DNA of 64,000 nt from Breoghania sp. (GTDB lineage: Bacteria > Pseudomonadota > Alphaproteobacteria > Rhizobiales > Stappiaceae), in contig NZ_OY771475.1 of NCBI RefSeq assembly GCF_963674635.1, forward strand, positions 3,348,001 to 3,412,000. Direction: 5' to 3'. The position numbers and the translations under genes were made by a program. Every line of letters begins with the position of its first letter. Positions within the stretch are counted from its first letter, which is position 1. A model generated the notes under the pieces. The model was given only the letters and a program-made list of their open reading frames with translations. It had not been told where the DNA came from and ran no database searches. Positions 42,836-50,951 of the stretch are shown piece after piece.

Positions 42836-44290
42836 TCAATGCGCGCGGTCGGGGATGATCCAGGCGAAATCGGACAGGGTCACCCCCTTGAAGCAGGCAT
42901 CATCCGGTGTGAGGGCCGCCAGCAGGTCCGGGCAGTTGGCATTGGAGTAGCCGGTTGTGCCTTCCGCCGGTTTGCCCTTTCCGCCGGAGGGGTAGCCCGC
43001 ACGGACATGGCAGTTGCGGCAGTTGGTGCGGATCGGGTGGATGACGCCCTCGATATAGGGGTTCACCGCCTTGGCGAGCTGGCCTGAGGCATCGGGCTTG
43101 TAGCTGTTGGCTTCGGTCAGGAGATAGTGCGTCCAGGGACCGACGGCCTTCAGATCGGTGGGCCGGTCCGCGGCATAGGGGCCCTTGTCGGGCGTGTTGG
43201 ACCACCAGACGCTTTGCAGCGTCCATGTGGGCACCTCCTTGGTCATGACATGCATGGCCACGCTCGCCAGATAGTCGCCTGGTTGGAAGGGCTTGTTGTA
43301 GAGCCAGTAGCTGGCGGCATTCAGCATCGCCTTGTCGGCTTGCGAAAACATCTTCCAGTCCGCGTCGCTCACCTTGTGATGATAGAAGCTGTCCAGGCCC
43401 ACCACCTGCGCGGTTTCCGTGCGTGGTTGCATCGGTGTGCCGTCATGGTTCTCGATCCCATAGAGATAGGTGACTTGCGCGCTCTCGCCGATGCGCTTGC
43501 CGGAGGGATCGATCGCGACGACACTGTCCCATGTCTCATAGCCCACATAGCCATTGAAGCTGTCGGGGTAGTTGTCGTTCCACCAGGGAAGTGGCGTCAG
43601 GCCTTCGGCCTTGACCGGCCAATACATGTGCTTGGTGGAGACGTAGCGGTCCGGCAGGGAAATGTTCTGGCCCAGTTCATGCGCCCTCTTGAGGGTCGCG
43701 GTGAGATAAAGCTCTCCATCGCGGATCGCCCCATAGCCCTCCTGGGAAAGGGATTCCGTCGCCACCATGATGTCGCCGTTGAAGACGAAGAAAGTGCCAT
43801 CCTTGATCGTGGTGTCCGCACCGCTGCCGGAGATCGCATCCGGGTAAGCTTCGATCACGGGTGTCGGCACCGGATAGATTGGCTGTGGTGTGACGACCGG
43901 AATATCCGCGCCCGCCTCCTTTGCCCGCTTGTGACCGGCAACGGATGGTGTCAGCCGAATGCGGATCGGTGGCGCGGCCTTGGCTTGCGGTGCATCGAAA
44001 GCCTGGGCGCTCGTCTGCCAACTGAACCAGATCGGCCAGGAGTTCGGATCGCCCGCATCGAGCGGCTGCATCATTCCGGCAAAGAGCGACCATGCGTGAC
44101 GCCGGGAATAGGCGATATCGCCGGTCTCGATGGCCTTGTTGAGCTCCACATTGTTTTGGAAATAACCGAACTCCGGCGGTATCGGGGTGTAGCCGGGACG
44201 CCCCTGGGAAAGGACCGGCGCAGATGTCAAAACAGCGCCTGAGACGGTCATGGATGCCGCGAAAGCGAGTGTATAAAAATATCTTTTCAT
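42836..44290 (-). CDS. Exported protein with a single CXXCH haem-type motif
   Basis: 484 residues. A signal peptide MKRYFYTLAFAASMTVSGAVLTSAPVLSQG leads to a mature protein rich in Trp and Tyr (TRRHAWSLFAGMMQP-type segment SRRHAWSLFAGMMQPLDAG, SWPIWFSWQTSAQAF, WPVKAEGLTPLPWW). Near the C-terminus IRTNCRNCHVRAGYPSGG contains one CXXCH motif, the covalent haem c site; a following VRAGYP is unusual and no distal Met could be placed with confidence. The large N-terminal part has no recognised fold. Start 44290 has GAGGTTGTT before it; the longer frame is implausible. A periplasmic monohaem cytochrome-like oxidoreductase is likely. The DCC gene is divergent over a 157-nt AT-rich spacer. Confidence 0.7.
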   Translation of the reverse strand: MKRYFYTLAFAASMTVSGAVLTSAPVLSQGRPGYTPIPPEFGYFQNNVELNKAIETGDIAYSRRHAWSLFAGMMQPLDAGDPNSWPIWFSWQTSAQAFDAPQAKAAPPIRIRLTPSVAGHKRAKEAGADIPVVTPQPIYPVPTPVIEAYPDAISGSGADTTIKDGTFFVFNGDIMVATESLSQEGYGAIRDGELYLTATLKRAHELGQNISLPDRYVSTKHMYWPVKAEGLTPLPWWNDNYPDSFNGYVGYETWDSVVAIDPSGKRIGESAQVTYLYGIENHDGTPMQPRTETAQVVGLDSFYHHKVSDADWKMFSQADKAMLNAASYWLYNKPFQPGDYLASVAMHVMTKEVPTWTLQSVWWSNTPDKGPYAADRPTDLKAVGPWTHYLLTEANSYKPDASGQLAKAVNPYIEGVIHPIRTNCRNCHVRAGYPSGGKGKPAEGTTGYSNANCPDLLAALTPDDACFKGVTLSDFAWIIPDRAH

Positions 44291-44447
44291 AACAACCTCG
44301 GTCTTGAAGTAAATTATGAATGCAGCTTCCTTCGAATTCAGATCAAAAACAACATCGTGAATTGCTGTAGGTCCCCGATGTATTATTGTATATCTTAAGT
44401 TATCAGAGCCCATACTGGCTGTTGGCAAGTGCAGGTGGTCTGTCGGG

Positions 44448-44861
44448 ATGTTAAGGGGAGGCGGTAGAGCCTTGGGTGGGATTCAGATCCTTTACGACGG
44501 CCAATGTCCGTTTTGCAGCGCCTATGTGACCATGACGCGCCTGCGTGCCGCCGTGGGCGAGGTGGAGCTGATCGATGCGCGCTGCGATCATCCGCTGGTT
44601 CGCGAGGCTCTGGCGGCCGGGTACGATCTCGACAAGGGGATGCTGGCGCGGTATCGCGGGCGCGACCATTTCGGCGCCGACTGCGTGCAACTTCTGTCGA
44701 CCCTGTCGAGCCGGGAGGGGCTCGCCAACCGGATGATGAGCATCATGCTCGGCAGACGCGCGATGGCGCGGTGCCTCTATCCGGTCTTGCGGTTCGGGAG
44801 AAACATGACGCTGCGCGTTCTCGGCAGAAGGCCGATCGGGGGCCGAAAGCCGACCGGGTAA
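44448..44861 (+). CDS. DCC-family thiol-disulfide oxidoreductase-like protein (DUF393)
   Basis: 137 residues. GGIQILYDGQCPFCSAYVTMTRLRAA carries the DxxCPxC-type motif (YDGQCPFC) that names the DCC family; ELIDARCDHPLVREALAAGYDLDKGM and YRGRDHFGADCVQLLSTLS are also usual. Members are thought to be thioredoxin-fold redox proteins; none of the partners is established. The start is not firm: ATG 44448 is the first in frame, and the conserved part begins 13 codons in. Followed by a hairpin shared with convergent pta. Confidence 0.83.
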   Translation: MLRGGGRALGGIQILYDGQCPFCSAYVTMTRLRAAVGEVELIDARCDHPLVREALAAGYDLDKGMLARYRGRDHFGADCVQLLSTLSSREGLANRMMSIMLGRRAMARCLYPVLRFGRNMTLRVLGRRPIGGRKPTG

Positions 44862-44895
44862 GAAAAAAAGCTCGGGGGAGGAAAAAGCTCGGGTG

Positions 44896-44925
44896 ATTGC
44901 CCCGGCCCTTGCTGGCCGGGGCAAT
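44896..44925. terminator. 12-bp perfect hairpin between DCC and pta genes
   Basis: ATTGCCCCGGCC and GGCCGGGGCAAT pair without mismatch around a 6-nt loop. It lies between convergent stops (44861 and 44946), so it may end transcripts from both sides; there is only a weak T-rich tail. Confidence 0.65.
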
Positions 44926-44945
44926 GCTTGGGTTTGTGGCCGATC

Positions 44946-46646
44946 TTACTCGGCTGCGACGCGCAGCACCGCGGCGTCGGCTTCCATGTCGCCGGCCTGA
45001 ATGGCGGTCAGGGCGATGGTGTAGACGATATCGTCCACCAGCGCGCCGCGCGACAGATCGTTGACCGGTTTGCGCAGGCCCTGAAGCATCGGGCCGACAC
45101 TGATGACAGCGGCGGAGCGCTGCACCGCCTTGTAGGTGGTGTTGCCGGTGTTGAGATCGGGGAACACGAAGACATTCGCCCGGCCTGCAACATCGCTGTC
45201 CGGCGCCTTGGACCGTGCAACGCTCTCCACGGTCGCCGCGTCATACTGTATCGGACCGTCGATCTTCAGCTCGGGCCGTGCCTCGCGGACGCGGGCCGTG
45301 GCGTCCTTGACCTTGTCCACATCGGCGCCCTGACCTGAATTTCCGGTGGAGTAGGAAATCATGGCGACGCGCGGATCGATCCCGAAGGTCTCTGCGGTCT
45401 CCGCCGACTGGATCGCGATCTCGGCCAGCTGCTCCGCCGTCGGGTCCGGATTGATGGCGCAATCGCCATAGATCACGACCTGTTCCGGCAACAGCATGAA
45501 GAACACGCTGGAGACGAGGCTCGCATCGGGCCGCGTCTTGATCAGCTGTAGGGCGGGACGCACCGTGCTCGCAGTGGTGTGAACCGCGCCGGAGACCAGT
45601 CCGTCCACGTCGTTCTGTGCCAGCATCATGGTGCCGAGCACGACCGTGTCCTGCAGCGCGTCGTTCGCCTGTTCCGCGGTCAGTCCCTTGGACTTGCGAA
45701 GCTCAACCATGGGCGCGACATATTGCGGGCGCAAGATGTCGGGATCCAGGATCTCCACGGAATGCGGCAGTGTCACGCCGATCTGGGTGGCAACGGCGCG
45801 GATCTCGTCCGGCTTGCCGAGCAGCACGCACTGGGCGATGCCCTTTTCCGCACAGATGGCGGCAGCCTTCAGGGTGCGGGGCTCGTCGCCTTCCGGCAGC
45901 ACGATGCGCTTGTTCGCCTTGCGCGCCATTTCCACCATGCGATAGCGGAAAAGCGGCGGTGTCACGCTGCGCAAATGGGGGGCGCGGAAAAGCTCCGGGA
46001 ACCAGCCACGCATGGCGTCGGCCAGTTTTTCAATGGCGGCTTTGCTCGGCGCGGCTGCAATGTCCTTGTCGATCGTCAGCAACTCGCAGGGGCAGGGCAG
46101 GGCCGCACGGTCCAGCGCCTGGCGCAACTCCGCGGCCGCATCGCGATCCGCCGGAGCGCCGACAATGATGCGGACCGGGGTCTTGCCGCGCATCCGCTTG
46201 ATGCCGTGCAACACGTCGTCGATCCGGTCGATCACGTCTTCGGGCTTGTCGTTGGCGCCACATACGAAGGGCATGATGTCGCCGCTGAGCCCGGCCGCCA
46301 TGGCCTGGTTCATTTCGCTGATCAGCGAGCGGCCGGGAAGAAGCGACACGCCTTCGACGACCATGATGTCGCGCTCGCCGCGCGTCTCGATGACGGTGGC
46401 GACGACGAGATCGAGCAGATCGTCGGTGCGGTCTTCACGGATCAGGCGCTCGGCATGGCGGCGCGGGATCGCGGACACAACGTCGGTATCGCTGACTTCA
46501 TCGCTCTCGCGCACCGGCTTCACATAACCGACCGAATTGCCGGCTTCGTTGAACAGATGGACCATGCCTTGCGCGATTGCAGGGGTGGGATCGCCGATGG
46601 ACGTCGGCATAACGAAAAGGGCGCGCCCTTTCGGAAATTCACTCAT
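44946..46646 (-). CDS. pta: Phosphate acetyltransferase (short form)
   Basis: 566 residues. The C-terminal half is a complete PTA/PTB domain: MVEMARKANKRIVLPEGDEPRTLKAA, QDTVVLGTMMLAQNDVDGLVSGAVHTTASTVRPALQLI, VSSVFFMLLPEQVVIYGDCAINPDP, ATARVREARPELKIDGPIQYDAATVESVARSKAPDSDVAGRANVFVFPDLNTGN. The N-terminal 230 residues are a P-loop-like AAA_26 domain (ALFVMPTSIGDPTPAIAQGMVHLF; DIMVVEGVSL), but the middle DRTGG domain of the 700-residue enterobacterial Pta is not evident, so it is shorter. It interconverts acetyl-CoA and acetyl phosphate. No ackA is next to it. Start 46646 fits the conserved opening (MSEFPKGRALFV). Confidence 0.9.
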   Translation of the reverse strand: MSEFPKGRALFVMPTSIGDPTPAIAQGMVHLFNEAGNSVGYVKPVRESDEVSDTDVVSAIPRRHAERLIREDRTDDLLDLVVATVIETRGERDIMVVEGVSLLPGRSLISEMNQAMAAGLSGDIMPFVCGANDKPEDVIDRIDDVLHGIKRMRGKTPVRIIVGAPADRDAAAELRQALDRAALPCPCELLTIDKDIAAAPSKAAIEKLADAMRGWFPELFRAPHLRSVTPPLFRYRMVEMARKANKRIVLPEGDEPRTLKAAAICAEKGIAQCVLLGKPDEIRAVATQIGVTLPHSVEILDPDILRPQYVAPMVELRKSKGLTAEQANDALQDTVVLGTMMLAQNDVDGLVSGAVHTTASTVRPALQLIKTRPDASLVSSVFFMLLPEQVVIYGDCAINPDPTAEQLAEIAIQSAETAETFGIDPRVAMISYSTGNSGQGADVDKVKDATARVREARPELKIDGPIQYDAATVESVARSKAPDSDVAGRANVFVFPDLNTGNTTYKAVQRSAAVISVGPMLQGLRKPVNDLSRGALVDDIVYTIALTAIQAGDMEADAAVLRVAAE

Positions 46647-47476
46647 CGAGCCAACCTTGTTTGTTTCTGTTCGCATTGCAGCAAAACTCTGGAACGATCT
46701 CTTGTTAAATGCGAATGGCCGGTTCAGCTGCCGGTTCAGGTCATTGAAGTGCCTAGGACGGGCATGCGGAAAACCATGAGCCCCGCCGCCAACGCATGCT
46801 CTGCACCAAACAACGCAAATGCCGCGCATCTTGCGATGTTCCGGCGGTTGTCGTGCTCCGACATCCTTTCCGCCCTACGGGAACTCGGGCCGACAGGGAG
46901 GTGCCAGCCGAGTTTGTTGCAGTGCATATCTCGTTGATTTCTAAATGTCGAACAAGGTTACGGGGTTGCCCCATCGGCATGGCAGGTCTGCCTGAATGGC
47001 ATAGGTGGGCGTTGACGATGGCAGTACGCGAGAGCGGCAAGGATTGCATCTCCCGCAGCGTAAGCCTCCAGAATGTGACGGAAATCAAGGACGCCCGGAG
47101 CTGATCCGATCGGTTGGCAGTCCGTCCTCGGCCCGACCGGATGCGAAATACGATGCTGTTGCGGGATGCGGATCGTGGGGCGTTCTGCCGCAGCGTCGCT
47201 GCCGGGACATGTCCGGTGGGCGCAGGGCTTGTGTGCGCAGAAGCCCCGAGCCGCGGGTCGAATTATTGCATCGGGATATGTGCTGATGCGGGGAGGCTGC
47301 GGTCGAGCGGTCGGCCTCGCGACGCGCCACAGGAGCTTCGCTGGAAACCACTGGCCAGACACGCAGCAATAGTCGGGAAGAAAATGGTGGGGTTGGGGAG
47401 AGGGGCGCTTTCCCGCGACGTCCAAGGGCGACCCGAAACGAACCTGAAAGCCCCGGAACCGGACAGTCCCACCGCT
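46647..47476. other. Non-coding spacer between pta and the M50-protein gene
   Basis: About 830 nt with no supported gene: the open frames are Arg/Pro/Cys-rich and have no ribosome site or family match. It holds the pta promoter at its left end and the tail region of the leftward adhesin cluster at its right end. No terminator with a T-run was found just after the M50 gene. Confidence 0.45.
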
Positions 47477-49579
47477 TCAGAAGCCAGCCTCTCTGACGAG
47501 AACGGCCAGGGCGTTTTGCGCGTAGCGCCAGGCCGGCGATTCCCAGTCGGCGCGGATCGTTACCGTGCCTCGCCAGGTCCGCGTGGAAAGCGCCGGAGAT
47601 GGTTCGTCCACCTTGAGAACCACGCGGTAGATGCCGGATTCGGGGATTTTCAGGCCGTTGCGGTCACGCGTTGCGATCCGTCCGCCGGCAGAAGCGGCGA
47701 GCATTCCGTTGTTCAGGATTCGGCTGGCATCGGCGTCGATATTCGCGACCGTCAACGCCAGCACGGGGCCGGAGCCGGCGTCGATCATGAACTGCCCGCG
47801 ATCGCCGATCCGGACGCGCTTGACGGACGCTTCGTCGAGATATGTCTCGACCACCTGGTCGCCTGCCCCGACGAGCAGGGCGAGTTTCTCCCGGCCTTCG
47901 ACCCAGCTCCCCGAGCGCATGTCCGGATCAATGTCGCGGAGGGTTCCGGCAAACGGCGCAACGATGGAATAGCGGGCCAGGTCCTTGTTGACGCCGGCCA
48001 GTTCGGCTTCGGCCGTCGCGAGCTCCTCGCGCGCACTCCGCATGCGGGATCTGAATTCCGCGTCGAAGCCGGCTGCTCCCGCCGTCCAGCGCAACTGTTC
48101 GACCCGGGCAACGAGGCTGGCCTGTTGCGCCAGCAACTGCGGGGCGACGAGGGTGATCAGCGTGTCGCCGGCATCGACACTGGCGCCTTCCGCAAGGTCG
48201 AAGCGCTCGACCCGGGCCGGACCGGGTGCATAGACCTGCCAATGCCCGGACGGGCGAAGGATGCCGCTGGACCCCACGCGTCCCGGCCAGGGCAGGACGA
48301 GCAGAATCAGCACGATCAGCAGCAGGAACGCGCTGAAACGGCTTCGGCGCTGCTTGCGGATCTGCGGCCAGCGTTGTTTCCAGGCGCCAAGTTCACGCAC
48401 GATGGGCAGCATTACGAACCAGACCATCTCCACGAGGAAAAGGACGATGCCGACGGCCTTGATGAAGAAGTGATAAACGAGAACGGCGATGCCCAGATAC
48501 AGGAATAGTCGGTAGATCCACACCACGATCGCGAAGAGGATGAGGGCGCGTTCGCCTGCGGGCGAAAAGTGCTCGGGCTTTTCCTCGCCGAGGCCGAACA
48601 TCCATTCGCGCAGCCGCCAGCGGGCAAGCGCAAAACTGCGTTCGTGCAGGTTCGGGATATCCAGCCAGTCGGACAGGATGAAATAGCCGTCGAAGCGCAT
48701 GAACGGGCTTGCGTTGATGGCCAGCGAAGCCACCCAGCTTGACGTGGCAAGGACGAAGGCCGCCGACCGCAAGGCTCCGTCGGGCAAAAACCCCCAGGCG
48801 AGGGTCGCCCAGGCAGCGATGACCAGCTCGCTCGCGATGCCGGCGCCGGCGACATGCAGGCGCTGCCAGCGACTGGCCAGCCGCCAGGCCTCGTTGGTGT
48901 CGGTATAGGCCATCGGCCACATCACGAGAAACGCGACGCCCATGGTCGGTATGCGGCAACCGTAATGCTTGGCTGTGAAGGCGTGGGCGAGTTCGTGCAG
49001 GAGCTTGACGCCAATAAGCGCCGTTCCGTAAGCGGCAAGTCCCTCCCACGTGAAATTGTCGACAAGGGACGAAACGAACCGGTCCCAGTGACGGGCGACC
49101 TGCGACAGGCCGAGCGCACAGGCCATGATCGTCAGGAACAGGAACGTTCGCGTACAGAACAGGCCGGCAAGGCCCGACCAGCGACCGAGCCAGGCATCGG
49201 GGCGCACCAGTGGAATACGGAAGAACAGGTAGTGATGCACCAGCCACTTCAGCCGGCTGCCTTGCCGTTTCGCCAACCGGGCCGCCATCTCACGAGAACT
49301 GTTGGCTCCCTGCGGTCGCAGGAGTTGGTTCTCGGCAAGAAAGCGAACAACAAGTTCAACGTCGCCGGCATGCGGCTGCAGGGTGGTCCTGCGGTCGATG
49401 GCTTCGACGATCGCCTCGGGCTCATCGAGCGACCAGTGTCGCAGGACTTCGCATGAGAGCCAGTCGATGCTGAAGAACCGGTTGCGCGCGGGATCGTGCA
49501 ACGTCCACGTCGGCTGGCCGTCGCCGCGCGTCGGTCCGGGTATCAGGGCGAGTTCTTCGCGCAGCGCCGGCATCGCCAT
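47477..49579 (-). CDS. M50-type membrane metalloprotease fused to a HlyD-like domain
   Basis: 700 residues. Residues about 23-87 (WTLHDPARNRFFSIDWLSCEVLRHWSLDEPEAIVEAI) look like a PqqD-type winged-helix domain. Membrane helices follow with the zinc motif HELAHAFTAKHYG (HELAH at 195-199) and a second conserved site-2-protease block NASPFMRFDGYFILSDWLDI (289-308, putative third ligand Asp). After further helices (to about 445) comes a periplasmic adaptor part with VEGASVDAGDTLITL-like lipoyl half (FDLAEGASVDAGDTLITLVAP), coiled coil, and VAPFAGTLRDIDPDMRSGSWV. Relatives are annotated as putative peptide zinc metalloproteases (YydH-like). It starts 2 nt after the upstream gene's stop, so it is in the adhesin operon. 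Role inferred: processing or export of the giant protein. Confidence 0.82.
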   Translation of the reverse strand: MAMPALREELALIPGPTRGDGQPTWTLHDPARNRFFSIDWLSCEVLRHWSLDEPEAIVEAIDRRTTLQPHAGDVELVVRFLAENQLLRPQGANSSREMAARLAKRQGSRLKWLVHHYLFFRIPLVRPDAWLGRWSGLAGLFCTRTFLFLTIMACALGLSQVARHWDRFVSSLVDNFTWEGLAAYGTALIGVKLLHELAHAFTAKHYGCRIPTMGVAFLVMWPMAYTDTNEAWRLASRWQRLHVAGAGIASELVIAAWATLAWGFLPDGALRSAAFVLATSSWVASLAINASPFMRFDGYFILSDWLDIPNLHERSFALARWRLREWMFGLGEEKPEHFSPAGERALILFAIVVWIYRLFLYLGIAVLVYHFFIKAVGIVLFLVEMVWFVMLPIVRELGAWKQRWPQIRKQRRSRFSAFLLLIVLILLVLPWPGRVGSSGILRPSGHWQVYAPGPARVERFDLAEGASVDAGDTLITLVAPQLLAQQASLVARVEQLRWTAGAAGFDAEFRSRMRSAREELATAEAELAGVNKDLARYSIVAPFAGTLRDIDPDMRSGSWVEGREKLALLVGAGDQVVETYLDEASVKRVRIGDRGQFMIDAGSGPVLALTVANIDADASRILNNGMLAASAGGRIATRDRNGLKIPESGIYRVVLKVDEPSPALSTRTWRGTVTIRADWESPAWRYAQNALAVLVREAGF

Positions 49580-49581
49580 GG

Positions 49582-50931
49582 CTAGACGCCCAGCGTGGCG
49601 CGAATGCTGGCAAGCGGGCGCCTCAGCACCCAATATGCCAGCGGTGCCCAGCCGCCTTCCAGCTTGGCCGTGCCCCTGAGCCCAACCCGGTGCGTGGTCG
49701 GGCTATCCAGGCTGGCACGAAGGCGATAGGCGTAGGTGCCGTCCGGACGTTCGCTGGCGTCGTGCGCCATGTAGCGCAGGCGGGCGACAACCGGCGTAAG
49801 CGGGCTGGCGCTCAGATAGAGGCTGACCTTCCCCTTTTCCGCAAGAGGGATGGCGTCGGCCAGCGGCACCCAGGCTTCCACCTCGACGTCATCCGGCGTC
49901 GCGATGCGCATGACCCGTTCGCCGATGCTCACCGGACGGCCGATCCACTCGGATGGATCGTCAAAGAGCGCGATGCCGCCCTGCGGGGCGAGCACGCGCG
50001 CGCGATCGAGCTGGTCGGCGACGAAGGCAGCCTCCGCGCGCCGTTCCCCGATCTTGCCGGCGAGGACGGCCAGCTGGGCCTTGTAGCGGGCGTCGGAAAG
50101 CGCCTGTTGGGCGGTCTGGCGATATTCGGTCTCTGCGGTGGCGAGGGCCTGCCGGGAAACCTGAAGTTGCGACCGGATCCGGGCCTCGTCGAAACCGAAC
50201 AGGGGTTGCCCCTTTTCGACCCTCTCGTTCGGCTGGACGTGGAAGGCGTCGATAACGCCCTCAAGCGGAGCGCGGATGACGGCCGGCCGGACCGGCACCA
50301 GTTCGCCCGGCGCCATGACCGTCAGCCGGACGGGGATGCACAGGACGAGCAGTGCCGCCGTCCAGCGCAGCCAGGCGCGCTGCCACCAGCGCCGAGCGGC
50401 GCGGGGCTTGCCAGTGCCGAAGCATTTTTCCTTCAGCGAAGGCCAGGACCAGAAGGACGGGGTCCTCAGCGCCCGCCAGGCGTGGGACCACAGGTCGACC
50501 CATTCCCTCAGCGCGGAGATCTCGCGTTCCGTCCACGGCACCTCCCGGGCCAGGAAAAGCGCGCCGGGGCATCGCGGCATTGGCAGCCAGAGACCGTTCG
50601 CGGGCAACCATTGCGCCCAGGCGTCTCCCGCCGCTCCCTCAATGTCGCCTCCGGTTACAGGTCCGGATCTGCCTGCCCCCTCCAACTGACGGCAGACCTC
50701 TTCAAGCCATTGGACATACGGCGCATTCGCCTCGATCTGGACGATGCCGGACAGACAGCACACACCGCCTTCTTCCAGCCAGACTGCCGCCTGCCGGTAG
50801 GGGGCGAGGCCATGGGTGTCGTTGGCCAGGATAAATTCGAGTTCCGCGACCGTCTCCGCCAGGCGGGCGCGATGACCCAGTTCCAGCAGGGTCGCCAGCG
50901 GGTTCGGAGCTAGTGCGAGGCTGTCTGCCAT
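49582..50931 (-). CDS. HlyD-family periplasmic adaptor with large N-terminal cytoplasmic domain
   Basis: 449 residues. Residues 1-160 form a soluble region (LELGHRARLAETVAELEFILANDTHGLAPYRQAAVWLEEG..., REISALREWVDLWSHAWRAL) that resembles a GAF-type domain. One membrane helix follows (RWTAALLVLCIPVRLTVMA), then HlyD-like halves: VRPAVIRAPLEGVIDAFHVQPNERVEKGQPLFGFD, a short coiled coil, and APQGGIALFDDPSEWIGRPVSIGERVMRI. Usual HlyD proteins lack the soluble N-terminal domain. It lies 20 nt after the giant protein gene and 2 nt before the M50 gene, so it is one operon and presumably one machine. Whether the N-terminal domain binds a ligand or the substrate is unknown. Confidence 0.8.
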   Translation of the reverse strand: MADSLALAPNPLATLLELGHRARLAETVAELEFILANDTHGLAPYRQAAVWLEEGGVCCLSGIVQIEANAPYVQWLEEVCRQLEGAGRSGPVTGGDIEGAAGDAWAQWLPANGLWLPMPRCPGALFLAREVPWTEREISALREWVDLWSHAWRALRTPSFWSWPSLKEKCFGTGKPRAARRWWQRAWLRWTAALLVLCIPVRLTVMAPGELVPVRPAVIRAPLEGVIDAFHVQPNERVEKGQPLFGFDEARIRSQLQVSRQALATAETEYRQTAQQALSDARYKAQLAVLAGKIGERRAEAAFVADQLDRARVLAPQGGIALFDDPSEWIGRPVSIGERVMRIATPDDVEVEAWVPLADAIPLAEKGKVSLYLSASPLTPVVARLRYMAHDASERPDGTYAYRLRASLDSPTTHRVGLRGTAKLEGGWAPLAYWVLRRPLASIRATLGV

Positions 50932-50951
50932 TTCCTCCTCCCCGCCATGCC

